Below, one piece after another: positions 12,726 to 22,887 of a stretch of 64,000 bases of DNA. Within the stretch, counting starts at the first letter, position 1, and each line of letters begins with the position of its first letter. Location: assembly GCA_022376515.1 (NCBI GenBank), contig WTXI01000132.1, forward strand, positions 37,002 to 101,001, written 5' to 3'. This stretch comes from Lactifluus volemus. Lineage: Eukaryota; Basidiomycota; Agaricomycetes; Russulales; Russulaceae. The notes beneath the pieces were generated by a model, which did no database searches, had not been told where the DNA came from, and saw only the letters and a list, made by a program, of their open reading frames with translations. Made by a program: the position numbers and the translations under genes.

Positions 12726-13830
12726 AGAGCTCGTGCCACGCGACCTGGGTACGAGCCTTAGGACTGAAACGAATGTACATTAGCTATGCCAATGCCAATG
12801 CTTTGAATTTGCCCATTTCGTTTTCAAATGTCCACAAAACAGTCGCAGATGTCGCCTTAGTCGACAGTGGAGCCACGGAAAACTTCCTTGATCAACGCAC
12901 AGTCCGCCGATGGGGACTCAGCACTCATAAACTCCCTCACCCCTGTTACGTCTACAATGTGGATGGAACCCAGAACCAGGCTGGGACGCTCACGGAGTAC
13001 TGTGTTCTTCACTGTGTCGTAGGAGACAAAGATACTCTCCAGCGGTTCTATGTCACCAATCTTGGCAAAGATCGTGTACTCTTGGGGCACCCCTGGCTCT
13101 CAGAGTTCAATCCTCGCATTGATTGGACCAAGGGGGAAGTGCAGAACGGAGGAGTACGAATCGAAACCAAGTGGAGGAAGTTCCAGCGCCCTCGTCAGAT
13201 ATACAAGGACAGGGAGAAGGAACCAGCACGCATTGATCGCACCAATGTGGCCCAGGAATGGGCCATAAAGGCGCACCAAGAACAGGTAGCCAGTGGGGAA
13301 AAGCACGAGGTGCTACCACCCCAATACCGGGACTATGCGGACGTCTTTGATGAAGAAAAATCCCATCGTTTCCCACCTTCACGACCAGAGGATCACGCCA
13401 TTGTCTTGAAGGAGGACGCCCCAGCTTCCATCAATTGTAAAGTCTATGCCCTCACGAGGGAGGAGAAGGAAGCGACCCAGAAGTTCTTGAAAGAGAATGA
13501 GCAGTGGGGATTCATCGAAAAGTCCAACTCTCCTTGGTCGACCCCTTGGTTCTTTATAAAGAAAAGAGATGGAAGTCTCCGACCCATCCAGGACTATAGG
13601 GAAGTGAACAGTTGGACGATTCAAGATGTGTACCCCATCCCTCGCATTGAGCAAATTCTGGAAGCGTTGCATGGACGCACCCTCTTCACGGCACTAGACA
13701 TTCGTTGGGGCTATCATAACATCCAGATTCGCCCTGAGGATCGATGGAAGGCTGCGTTTAAGACTCCCTTTGGCCTGTACCAACCAAAGGTGATGCTCTT
13801 CGGCCTCCAGAACTCTCCAGCCACCTTCAT
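12695..13830 (+). pseudogene. Inner element pol, 5' part: protease and N-terminal RT
   Basis: Open from 12695, in the -1 frame relative to the end of gag. No canonical slippery heptamer is seen; the first ATG in frame is 12773. Aspartic protease motif DSGAT lies at 12863-12877, with the second loop ILLG-like (RVLLGHPWL) near 13075. RT begins near 13330, with KKRDGSLRPIQDYREVN and FTALDIRWGYHNIQI. The frame is cut at 13830, just after NSPATF, by the palindromic insertion, which adds a stop 55 nt later. The remainder starts at 13997. Confidence 0.9.
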
Positions 13831-13996
13831 CAGGAAAACCCATTTTGCCTTAAACTGTATTAGATGCTCCTTAAAGCTTACTTAAGATGGTGGTAATTAG
13901 ATCCTCAACTTACCAACATTGAGGATCTAATTACCAACATCTTAAGTAAGCTTTAAGGAGCATCTAATACAGTTTAAGGCAAAATGGGTTTTCCTG
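13831..13996. mobile_element. 166-bp palindromic (foldback/MITE-like) insertion in RT
   Basis: Two 78-nt arms, CAGGAAAACCCATTTT.../...AAAATGGGTTTTCCTG, pair with one mismatch around a 10-nt centre. It is flanked by AT on both sides (13829-13830 and 13997-13998), consistent with a 2-bp duplication. Removal rejoins the RT frame (ATF then MFQRCMDRVF). It has no coding capacity. Arms this well matched imply a recent insertion or continuing hairpin-templated correction. Confidence 0.88.
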
Positions 13997-16462
13997 ATGT
14001 TTCAGCGTTGCATGGATCGGGTCTTTGCTAAGATCATGAACCGCTACCCAGGGAAGGTGTTTGTGTACATGGACGATGTCTTGGTGGCCACAGGGGGAGA
14101 CGTGGAGGAACATAGGAGGATAGTCCGAGAAATCCTTGAGATGTTCCGCCAAGAATCCTTCTTCCTCAAACTGTCGAAGTGCAAGTTTGAGCAGACCAGC
14201 ATTGACTACCTTGGCATCCGCGTGGAACACGGGACCATCCGCATCGATCCCACGAAGAGGAAGGGACTATCTCAATGGCCTCGAACCTTGTCTTCAGTGA
14301 AAGAGGTCCGGAGCACGCTTGGTGTTTTGGGGTACCAGAGACCATTCATTCCCCACTTTGCACATCTTGCGGCGCCACTCACTGCTTTACTGAAGAAGGG
14401 ACGACCGTTCAAGTGGACGGATGAGTGTACCAAGGCCTTGGATGCACTCCTCCAGATTATAGAGTCCGATCCTGTCCTCCAAAGACCTGACTATGACCGC
14501 CCCTTCGAGATGGAGGTGGACACGTCCCAGTATGCCACTGGGGCCATCCTCTACCAACGAAATGACAAACAGAGGCTCTGTCCAGTGGGCTACCACTCCC
14601 AGACATTGAACGAAGCTGAGAGAGGGTATGACGTCCATGATAGAGAGCTCTTGGCGGTAATTCGGGGCTTGCGACGATGGAGACACTTGTTTCTCTCCTC
14701 TCCCTTCACTGCCATTGTGCACACCGATCATAATAATCTTCAATACTACCGGCAACCCCAGAGAATCAACCGACGCGTAGCAAGGTACCTCAGTGACCTT
14801 GCGGACTACAATTACAAACTGGTGCACCGCCCAGGCAAGCTGAACAAGGCTGACGCGCTGTCCAGACCACCAGGAGTGGATGAAGGGAAACATGATAACG
14901 AAAACACCCTTGTCCTGCCTGACAAGCTCTTTGCGCGGGCAGCGGAGGTTAGCAGTCTCGAACAACAGGTTTGGGATTGGCAAGCACGCACACCGGGCTA
15001 TTTCGCAGAGCTGCATCGCTCCTACCCACTGGACTCAGTAAATCACCACTGGGTGCACCAAGGAAGGCCTGTGGTCGCGGACCAGGAGGATCTGAAGCGA
15101 CAGATCTTGCATGAGTACCATGACCACGCCTTGGCTGGGCACCCAGGCATCGCCACGACACTTCAGAAGGTGTCTGAGGACTACTGGTGGCCGACGATGC
15201 GACAGTTCATCCAGAACTACGTCAAAGGATGTGCAACTTGCCAAATGACGAAACCCAATACTGTGAAACCTAAACCACCATTGATGCTGATCACTGTTGA
15301 ACCAAAGGCAATCCCTTTCCAGACCATTTCCCTTGACCTCATCACCGATCTCCCAGTCTCAAGGGGATATGACTCGATCCTCACAGTAGTGGACCATGAT
15401 TGCTCAAAGGCAGCCTTCTTCTTGCCCTGTCAGAAAACAATTGACGCAGAAGAAGTGGCCCGGCTCTATGTGGAACACATCTTCCCTCTCTTTGGCTGCC
15501 CCCACCACATCATCTCGGACAGAGATCCCCGTTTTACTGCACACTTCACCCGCCAGATGTGTGAACTGCTAGGAATCACACAGAACATCAGCTCAGCTTA
15601 TCATCCGCAGACTGATGGACAATCAGAACGCGCTAATCAGTGGGTGGAGCAATATTTGCGGATCTATGGAAGCAGCCGACAAGACGACTGGGCAAACCTT
15701 CTTCCTCTTGCCCAATTTGTTCACAACTCCTGGCCGAATGCAAGCACAGGGAAGGCTCCCTGTGAACTCTTGTGGGGCGCAAACCCAATCATCCATCCCT
15801 CTGGAAAAAGCACAAACATCCCCGCGTTACATCAAAGGCAGATGTGGCTTAAGGAGGCTAGGGAGCGCGCCCAGGATGCTATCAGAAAAGCACAGGAACT
15901 GTGGCTGAAAAGGCGCCAGAGAAAGAAGGGCCAAAGACACTTCTACCCATTCGAAAAAGGACAACAGGTATTGTTGGAGGGAACAAACCTAAAGACAATA
16001 TATCCGTCCACAAAGTTGGGACCAAAGAGATATGGTCCATTCCCCATCATTGACGTCATTTCCCCTGTGGTGTACCACCTTCAGCTTCCCCCACACTGGC
16101 GCATTCACAATGTCTTCCATGCGTCCTTGTTAACACCTTACAAGGAGACGGAGGAGCATGGGCGCAACTTCATGGAACCGCCACCTGAGCTGATGGAAGG
16201 CGAACCAGAATATGAGGTGGAGCAAATCATTGATGCACGCAAGAAAGGAAGGGCAGAGAAGCTTGAATATCTCCTTCGTTGGAAGGGATATTCACCTGCT
16301 CATGATAGTTGGGAACCCGCTGGCAATGTGAAGGCTCCGGAGCTCATTAAGGAGTTCTATCAGCGCAACCCCAATGCGATAGGGGGAGGGAGGATAAAAG
16401 CAAAGAGGAAGAGACGAATCCGAACCATCACTACTTGTTATGGACTGACACGTGCTTGCTGA
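13997..16462 (+). pseudogene. Inner element pol, 3' part: RT, RNase H, integrase, chromodomain
   Basis: An intact 821-residue frame. The RT active site YMDD is at 14066-14077. RNase H follows (FEMEVDTSQYATGAILYQ, about 14505). The integrase H2C2 zinc domain lies near 15110-15245 (H-x-H...CATCQM). The integrase core has its Asp, Asp and Glu in SLDLITDL, IISDRDPRF and YHPQTDGQSERANQ. A C-terminal chromodomain (YEVEQIIDARKKG...YLLRWKGYSPAHDSWEP, about 16210-16325) marks it as a chromovirus. The chromodomain is expected to target integration to heterochromatin-marked histones. The 5' part is separated by the palindrome, so this copy cannot make full RT. Confidence 0.93.
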
Positions 16463-16722
16463 CTCATACTATACATTTTCGGACTGATGACTCACTTCTG
16501 CTGACTTCCTTGTTTATGTGGACGGACTACCGATCGCTTTGTTTCAGATCGCTTACTTATTTTTCTCACGACATAGCTTTACATAGCACCGTACAGCCTC
16601 AAGCAACAGCCACATGCACAGGATGACTCGCTGATTCCTGTAACATGTTTCAAACCCTGAAAGCTGTACGAAGGTCACAGCCCCTACGGCTGTGTACATA
16701 GCCACACCTTCTTATATATAAA
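16460..16722 (+). promoter_or_regulatory. Putative internal promoter for the inner element's third ORF
   Basis: Between the pol stop and ORF3 lie two further perfect TGACTCA sites (16460-16466 and 16488-16494) and a strong TATA box, TATATATAAA (16713-16722), about 340 bp before the ORF3 ATG. A CT-rich leader with several CTTGAC words follows (16740-17060). The layout repeats that of the LTR (TGASTCA sites, then TATA), suggesting a separate transcript. This is inference from sequence only. Confidence 0.55.
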
Positions 16723-17060
16723 CCCTGTACTTCTTGCCCTAGAGACCTTAAGTCTCAGTTTTGTTTCGCAATCCAAGTCTTCTATCTATTAGAACCTTGC
16801 TTGCCTAGAAGCATTAGACCTGAGAGAACCCTCTTGACATCACGCTCTTCGACTTCTTGACACTTTGGTCTTATCCCTAAGCCCAAAGCCCTTGACCTCT
16901 GAAACGCTCTTGACTTAGTTGTTTACTAAGTCTCGTCTTTATCGAATCCTTGATCTTGACTTGCACGTCTTGCAAGTCTCGCTCTTGACTTCACGAACGA
17001 TCGTACACTTCGTACAAAGGTCCTACTTGGAACCTTAACACTACTCCTATTGCCTCCTCC

Positions 17061-17960
17061 ATGAGTAATGCCCTACACCTTGCGTTCCAATACCCAAACT
17101 CAGAGGAGGACTACCTCGAACTCCTCGACTCGTCGTTCGACGCCCTCGCGGTCTGTGAGGGGGGAGAGTGGCCCCTCTCAGAGACGTCCCTTGCCGAGGA
17201 CACCCCAGCAGAACCAGCCCAGATCCGCACCTCCACTGTACAGGAGGACCACCCGCTCACCTCACCAAGAGCCTCGCCGCAGCCCCTCGTACCATCCGAG
17301 GACCCCGTCTCCTCTCCCAGGACCGACACCGCCTCCCCAACTCTCGCCTATCCAGGAAGCCCTGGAGACGCTAGCAGCGGACATGAGGTTCCAGCCAGAA
17401 GTCATGTCGCTGGAGACCCCCACGCGCTGCGACCCGAATCCCCTTACGATCCCTGGAAGGTCTTCAGCTGGACCCAACCTTCTGCAGGTAACAGTGCTCA
17501 TCAACTCCAGGGGATACGTGCAGCAGATGGGGACGGCCTACGTCCACTCGTCATCGCGTCTTCGTCGCATGGGGGGCCATCTGGTGGTGATTCCGGAGTC
17601 AGCCCTCTGAGGATCACCGGCAAGCGCAAGAGGAAGGGAAGAAAGTCATTTTATTGCGGCAAGTGCAACAAGGATGGAGTGGATCACAAGTACGAAGACT
17701 GTCCCTTGTGGAGGGAGTGCCTCTATTGTCAGAAGAAGGGGCACTACTCCCACGATTGTCACCACCCCCATACGCGTTGCACCGTTCACAGATGCCGAGT
17801 CTTCCCTGACCACCAATACTATGGGAGGAGCTGTCCTGTCAAGGCCACGGAGTTACAGCCCGTTGCTCATTATTGGGATGAGTATGACGCGGATGACGTC
17901 GATGCAGGTGAGGCGCTTTGGGATGACGTTGACTGGGAGTCCATGGACAGAGGTGACTGA
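17061..17960 (+). CDS. Inner element ORF3: 299-aa acidic protein with three zinc knuckles
   Basis: An uninterrupted frame between pol and the 3' LTR, not part of the standard gypsy gene set. The N-terminus is acidic (EEDYLELLDSSFDALAV). The middle is Pro/Ser-rich, followed by a basic patch (GKRKRKGRK). A Cys/His region of about 65 residues comes next: CGKC...H....C, the CCHC knuckle CLYCQKKGHYSHDC, then C-x4-C...H.....C. The C-terminus is again acidic. Such knuckles bind nucleic acid, so a nucleocapsid-like or transcript-binding role is possible, but I do not recognise the family. It survives as an open frame while gag and the RT region of the same copy are broken. An overlapping 180-residue frame (17068-17610) starts 7 nt downstream of its ATG. 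Confidence 0.72.
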   Translation: MSNALHLAFQYPNSEEDYLELLDSSFDALAVCEGGEWPLSETSLAEDTPAEPAQIRTSTVQEDHPLTSPRASPQPLVPSEDPVSSPRTDTASPTLAYPGSPGDASSGHEVPARSHVAGDPHALRPESPYDPWKVFSWTQPSAGNSAHQLQGIRAADGDGLRPLVIASSSHGGPSGGDSGVSPLRITGKRKRKGRKSFYCGKCNKDGVDHKYEDCPLWRECLYCQKKGHYSHDCHHPHTRCTVHRCRVFPDHQYYGRSCPVKATELQPVAHYWDEYDADDVDAGEALWDDVDWESMDRGD

Positions 17961-17983
17961 GGCGCATGGTGGTACATGCGCCT

Positions 17984-17994
17984 AGGAGAGAGGG
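17984..17994 (+). promoter_or_regulatory. Polypurine tract of the inner element
   Basis: AGGAGAGAGGG, 3 nt before the 3' LTR; the usual primer for plus-strand DNA synthesis. Confidence 0.75.
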
Positions 17995-17997
17995 TAC

Positions 17998-18933
17998 TGT
18001 TACGGTTATGCGGGCCGTCCAGCCCATCCCTTACTGTTTTCCGTCTGATTTTCGACTTGTGTGGTGACCTAGGACCCCTTTCCTTGGCCAGCCCCTTCTG
18101 TTCCGCTTCTAGGGGCTGTGCATCACCGTTTTGGACGTGTATTTGACTCAGGGATCATGACTCAAATCTTGAGTCAGCGTTCTTGACTCAGATCTTGAGT
18201 CAGACGCACTGAGTCAGTTCTTGAGTCATCAGAACTGACTCAGGTCCTTAGTCAATAGTCTTGACTTCGCTACTGTACTGTGACCTTTGTAGGATAGTTG
18301 GCTGGCCCTCTGTACGCATAAATAGGGCCCTGTAGACGAGCTAAAGCCCCAGCTTCAGCTTCGTCTAGAATCACAGTTCATTGTCTCCTGCTCACACTCG
18401 CATCGCATCTTCCTCCTCTCTTCTTGTGAATCCCCTCTTCGTACCTTGATCTAGGTACTTCGCGCCACGATCAGACATCTGTGAACTTGTTCCATTTCCG
18501 TGCAACAAGTCCCCAGATGCCTGAACCCTAATACGAACGCGCTGTGAGAAGTAGTCCCCACTTTTCACCCCGCGTCTGCCCTCAAACCTTAGTTCAACCT
18601 CTCACGAGTGTCCTTGGAAGGCGAGCATCTCTTGCATTCCAAATACACTCGCGCCCGTGTTGCGGTTGAACCTACACATCATCATAAACTCATCTGCCAC
18701 CGTCTATCCCTTTTGGGAACGGTAACTCTGACCATCGCGTGCGCCGGCCTGCTAGTCCGTCTCGCACGATACAGACACCCAGAGTTTGCACAGTCAAGTC
18801 TACTCCACACAGGACCTTGCCTGCACGTGCTAGAATTGACTATTTGGTGTTGCTGGTCTTGTCCGACTCGCCACAGCAAATAGCCAACCAGAACGACGCT
18901 CACTTCGAGCCACGGTCCCTGCGAACCGTGACA
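17998..18933 (+). repeat. Inner element 3' LTR
   Basis: 936 bp, matching 9679-10612. The TGASTCA array is preserved at 18144-18242 and the TATA-like box at 18317-18325. Confidence 0.95.
18144..18242. promoter_or_regulatory. TGASTCA array in the inner 3' LTR
   Basis: Same eight sites as in the 5' LTR with the same spacing; the one change between the arrays (position 18206, C versus T) lies between sites, not in one. Confidence 0.8.
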
Positions 18934-18938
18934 TTCTC

Positions 18939-20075
18939 GACCGCTTCTGGTGGCCCTCTCTCGAGCAAGATGTCAAGTGGTACGTCGAAACTTGCCATGA
19001 ATGTCAGCTGCGCCAGACTACCAAAATTCGCATCCCGCCTACAGTTGATCTCCCCGCTCCCCTCTTCCGTAAAGCTTACATCGATACCATGCTGATGCCC
19101 CACACCGCCGGATTTCACTACATCGTGCAGGCCCGCTGTTCCCTCTCCGCTTGGCCCGAATGGCGAGCGCTCCGCACTGAGACCGGCCGCACCCTTGGTA
19201 CCTTTATTTTCGAAGACATCCTCTGTCGCTAGGGTGCTGTCGCCGAAATCGTCACCGATAATGGCACCGCTTACGTCGCCGCCCTCGACTGGCTCGCTCA
19301 CAAATACGACATCCATCATATTCGCATTTCTCCTTACAATTCCCGCGCCAACGGCATCGTCGAACGCCAACACCGGACCATCCGCGACTCGCTCGTCAAG
19401 GCCTGTGAAGGCGACATTTCGAAGTGGCCAGCCGCTGCACCTCACGTTTTTTGGGCGGATCGTGTCACCACTCGTCAATCTACCGGCTACTCTCCCTTTT
19501 TCATGGCACACGGAGTTGAGCCCATCCTCCCCTTCGATATCACCTTGGCAACTTTCCTTGTGCCGAACCTCACCAAACCTCTGTCCACCGCCGATCTCAT
19601 CGCCACCTGAGCCCGCCAACTTCAGCGACGCGACGACGACTTAGCCTCGATCCAAGACAACCTCTTCAAGGCTCGTCTCGCCTCTGTCCGACAATTCGAA
19701 AAGCAGTTCGAGAAGACCATTTGCGACGCGGTTTACACCCCTGGCACTCTCGTCTTGGTGCGTAATTCGACTATAGAATCTGACCTTGGGCGCAAGTCCA
19801 AGCCTCGTTATTTCGGCCCCATGGTCGTCATTCATCAAACCCGCGGCGGTGCCTATCGTCTCGCCGAACTCGACGGCGCTGTCTCCAAGCTCCGTTACGC
19901 CACTTTTCGCCTCGTCCCTTATCTCGCCCGTTCTTGCGCGTTTATACCCGTCACCCGCATCCTCGATCGCGACGATCTGGTTTCCGTCATCCGAGACGAC
20001 GCCGTCACCCCCGAAAACGAAAACGACGATGTTCTGACTGGGGACGGTCAGATTTTAACCCCCCGGGAGATGTAA
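18939..20075 (+). pseudogene. Outer element pol, 3' part: integrase
   Basis: Continues integrase from 9678, after the duplicated TTCTC, with the second half of the zinc domain (WYVETCHECQLRQT). The catalytic core follows: YIDTMLMPHTAGF, then IVTDNGTAYVAALDWLA, then SPYNSRANGIVERQHR. An in-frame TAG sits near 19230 and a TGA near 19608, so it is dead. The C-terminal region (FGPMVVIHQTRGGAYRLAEL) resembles the GPY/F domain. No chromodomain is seen. The last codons are ATG TAA, in which TGTAA is the first five bases of the 3' LTR. Confidence 0.85.
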
Positions 20076-20952
20076 GGTAGGCTCAGCGGCTGGGCCTGAA
20101 ATCCGACATCTTCAACCTCATGCCGGCCCTCAACCACGACCCGATTTGGACGTCACACCTTATCTCGACTCCGCGCTCTTCACCCTCATCCGCCTCGACA
20201 TCGACCGACACCGACGCACTTTCGGCCGATGCTGAGACTCGCCAAGAAAACCCTCAATCCCCCTTCATTTGTACATACCAGGTATTGCCCGCTATTGGGA
20301 CCTTTACCATACTCTCTTTGGACTACTCATTTCTGCTGGACCTGTTACCTTAACTCCTTTCAGACTTTTCCTATGGCTGGTACTACGAGACGACGCTCAC
20401 GATTGTGTTTTACTACTCTACTACCGCCCTCACTTTCCCCGTTTTGGATCATCAAGCGCCCTCGCGCGAGGCCTGAGCCCATCGGGGCGTTGTCCGATGC
20501 AGCGACCCGATGGCCAACGCCTTACAGACCTACATCTACTATTCCTTTTTCTTCCTTTTCTTTATACTCTCGTGTTTCACCCTTGCCTCCTGAATTACAG
20601 TCTTGAGCTAACTATTGAAACTTGCTATTTTTGTGGACTCTAGTTATCTATCTCAGATCTGCAGAAAAGTAGTTATAAGGCCTTGCTCATTGGCCTGGAA
20701 GAGCATCCAATAAATCATTTGTCGATTCGGATCACTTTGTCTGCTTAGAAGAAATCAGTCTCGTTCTCCCTCTTCTCGTCTCTATCGGTCTACTTTTCGT
20801 CTCGTTTCATCTCCGCGTAGCATTCTCGTTCCGAGCGCCTCGTGCCCTCTATTCCGAATCGTCCCGCAAGCGCCCTCGTCGTACCCTCTCTCTCCTGCCT
20901 TAACCGGCCCCTCTGTCTTTCGAACTCGCCCGGGCTCCCAAGAGCTCGTACA
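20071..20952 (+). repeat. Outer element 3' LTR
   Basis: 882 bp; ten substitutions and one indel against 3471-4351 by my reading, nine of the ten being CpG transitions. Supplies the stop codon of the outer pol frame. Confidence 0.92.
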
Positions 20953-22492
20953 ACAACGAGCAAGCACTTGAAGACTCGGCCAATTTTATGCACAATGTCA
21001 AATTCGAGAACATCAACGAGAACCTTACGGCCCGAAAAACACCATGGATATACCACGGCGTTCGTGTGCCCTCTACAGCGTCCTGTGATGGTGGTCATCC
21101 TGTTGTTAATGTCGAGTTCTGTAGGGATCATATGCAGGGGCACGGGCGGCTCACATGCGAGTCCTGTATCCTGATCTCGTGTTTGGTGCTATTGCGTCGA
21201 GTGGTGCGCACCTTTTGTTTTCAATCATTCTTCAAAAACGATACTAAATCTCCTCCCGCCACCTAGCGGTGACGCACGCTGTGCTCATGAATTGGGAGTA
21301 CATGGACGTCATCCGGCTCGCCGCGGACCCAATTTGTTCATCCAACCTCGTGAATAGCATTAGCATGATTGATTCGCTTCTCAAATTTGGCCCCCTGTGC
21401 GGCTGACTGAAAAACCTCTTTGGCCTCAGCGAGCTGGAGTCAGATAAGGACTTTGCCTCGGTGCTTGAGGTATGTCTGTGTCCTGCTTTATAAGATAGGC
21501 AGAACTAATAATGTTGCTGGAACAGTATCTGCTGACCACGTGGGAGGATCAGAACTGGGATCCTGCTGTTAGCTTGACGACATTCGATCAGTTCTGTGTG
21601 ACGCTTAACAGTGACACGCCGACCCTGAAAGACATGGAGCGTACGGTGCTCCTGGCAGGAGGACTGAAAGCTAACATCGCTCTTTTGAATTATGCAAAAT
21701 GGATTCGTGAGGTACGCATCTCTTACCCTTATACATCTTGAATCACAAAGCTTTTGGGACCGCGAAGAATGTTGTCGCACTCTGCCCACAAGATATGGGT
21801 TTGACTGTGGAAGAGATCTCAGTGAAGACTGGCGCCCGTGAGTGTTCCAGTACTGCACACAATGGGTCTACTTGACTGTATGTCTTCGCATCACCGCATC
21901 ACCGCCCATGCTGACATCCATTTGTAGACCGCGCCACCAGTTGGCACCTCTACTATTATCTCGCGCCTATTGGACATCGACTACGAGCACAAGATATGTA
22001 TGCAGGCGTTCCCGCCGGGAGAATACTATAAAGTGCCTCCGCTGCCAAATGTCACTGCCATGAATGTGCTAGGCGATTACCACATCGCAGCTGATAGGTT
22101 AGCATTTATTGACGGTGAATGTATGTATATTCAGTCCCTCTACCCCTTTCTTAAACGGGTCGGGCGATGCTGACTACGGATGGGTTCGCAGTTGATCCGT
22201 GGCGCCCATACACGCCACATAGCGCTTACGGCGGTGCGGAGGAACGTGAGGACAAAGTGGTTAGGCCATTCAAAATTATTCCTGGTGTGTCCTAGTTTTT
22301 TCATTTCACTTGGTGAGATAAAACTGTGGAATGACACGCTGCTAGGTGGTGTCCACCACTGGGGCGAGAACGGGCTTCGGGAGGGCGAAAAGGAACCCAA
22401 GAAAATTTGTCAAAATTCATAGTGAGATGGTTGAGTTTGTCAAAGCTTGGTTGGAGGACTGGGAAGACCCCTTTGACGACGCAATCATGTGA
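20953..22492 (+). pseudogene. S28 serine carboxypeptidase-like gene, copy A, 3' part
   Basis: Resumes at NNEQALEDSANFM after the outer retrotransposon. An intron (GTTCG...TGTAG) brings in the catalytic GGSYAG motif; the serine codon is 21128-21130 and AHMRVLYPDLVFGAIASSGA follows. Later blocks include NWEYMDVIRLAADPICSSNL, a 3' intron ending GGAACAG at about 21526, and DYHIAADRLAFIDGE near 22075. The C-terminus EMVEFVKAWLEDWE ends at the stop 22490-22492. Relative to copy B about 40 bp are missing near 21812 and a short insertion follows, so it was decaying apart from the transposon. Confidence 0.85.
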
Positions 22493-22887
22493 CGTTTCGT
22501 TGCTCTTTAGTTCAGAGCAGCGCAGCAATCGAAAATGATATTCTACTCTGCTAGTTCTCGTGCCGAGATCAGCAATCCTACAAATAATTCGATTCGCTTC
22601 TGTGCACCTTTCAACTTCTTACAAGTCCTGAAAAACTATTAGAAAGCTGATTTTGACTTTTCTTTCTTGTCGAGGACCTCTTTTTAAGGCACAGTAGTCA
22701 CATGACCATGTCACGTTACCGGTGGCCGGGCACGTGAGTCTCAGCAAACACGCGTTCGATGGACCCTCAATTGATTCATCAGTCTTTAACATGTGGTAAT
22801 CTGACTGTCCGCGGTTATTTATTAGTATCCGATCCAGAGGGAATGACTACAGAAAAATAAAGAAACAGCGTACAACCGATTCTATTT
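22493..22887. other. Convergent 3' flank between S28 copy A and NLR1
   Basis: No gene. The part from about 22700 to 22887 is related to the 3' flanks of NLR2 and NLR3 (shared words such as GTCACGTTAC and GATTCATCA), so it belongs to the duplicated unit. Confidence 0.6.

Larger units (their letters stand above)
9679..18933 (+). mobile_element. Inner Ty3/gypsy chromovirus LTR retrotransposon with an extra ORF
   Basis: LTRs at 9679-10612 and 17998-18933, both TGTTACGG...GTGACA, bounded by the 5-bp duplication TTCTC (9674-9678 and 18934-18938). Taking it out joins outer-integrase codons exactly in frame (HRTLL then DRFWW). Internal order is gag, protease, RT, RNase H, integrase, chromodomain, then a separate zinc-knuckle ORF before the 3' LTR. 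A palindromic insertion and two gag frameshifts disable this copy. The purine run at 17984-17994, next to the 3' LTR, is a good polypurine tract. Confidence 0.95.
3471..20952 (+). mobile_element. Outer Ty3/gypsy LTR retrotransposon (17.5 kb including the inner element)
   Basis: Both ends are defined by LTRs (TGTAAGG...GTACA) with a 4-bp target duplication ACAA (3467-3470 and 20953-20956). Removing the element restores the S28 sequence seen uninterrupted at 30619 (CTCAACAACGAGC). Domain order is gag, protease, RT, RNase H, integrase, which is the Ty3/gypsy order. Without the nested 9,255 bp element and its duplication it is about 8.2 kb. It is disabled by frameshifts and stops, although the LTRs differ at only about 10 of 881 positions. 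Confidence 0.92.

Noticed and set aside
16045..16060. CRE palindrome TGACGTCA in inner pol
   Set aside because: About one is expected by chance in 64 kb, and this one is inside a conserved coding region.
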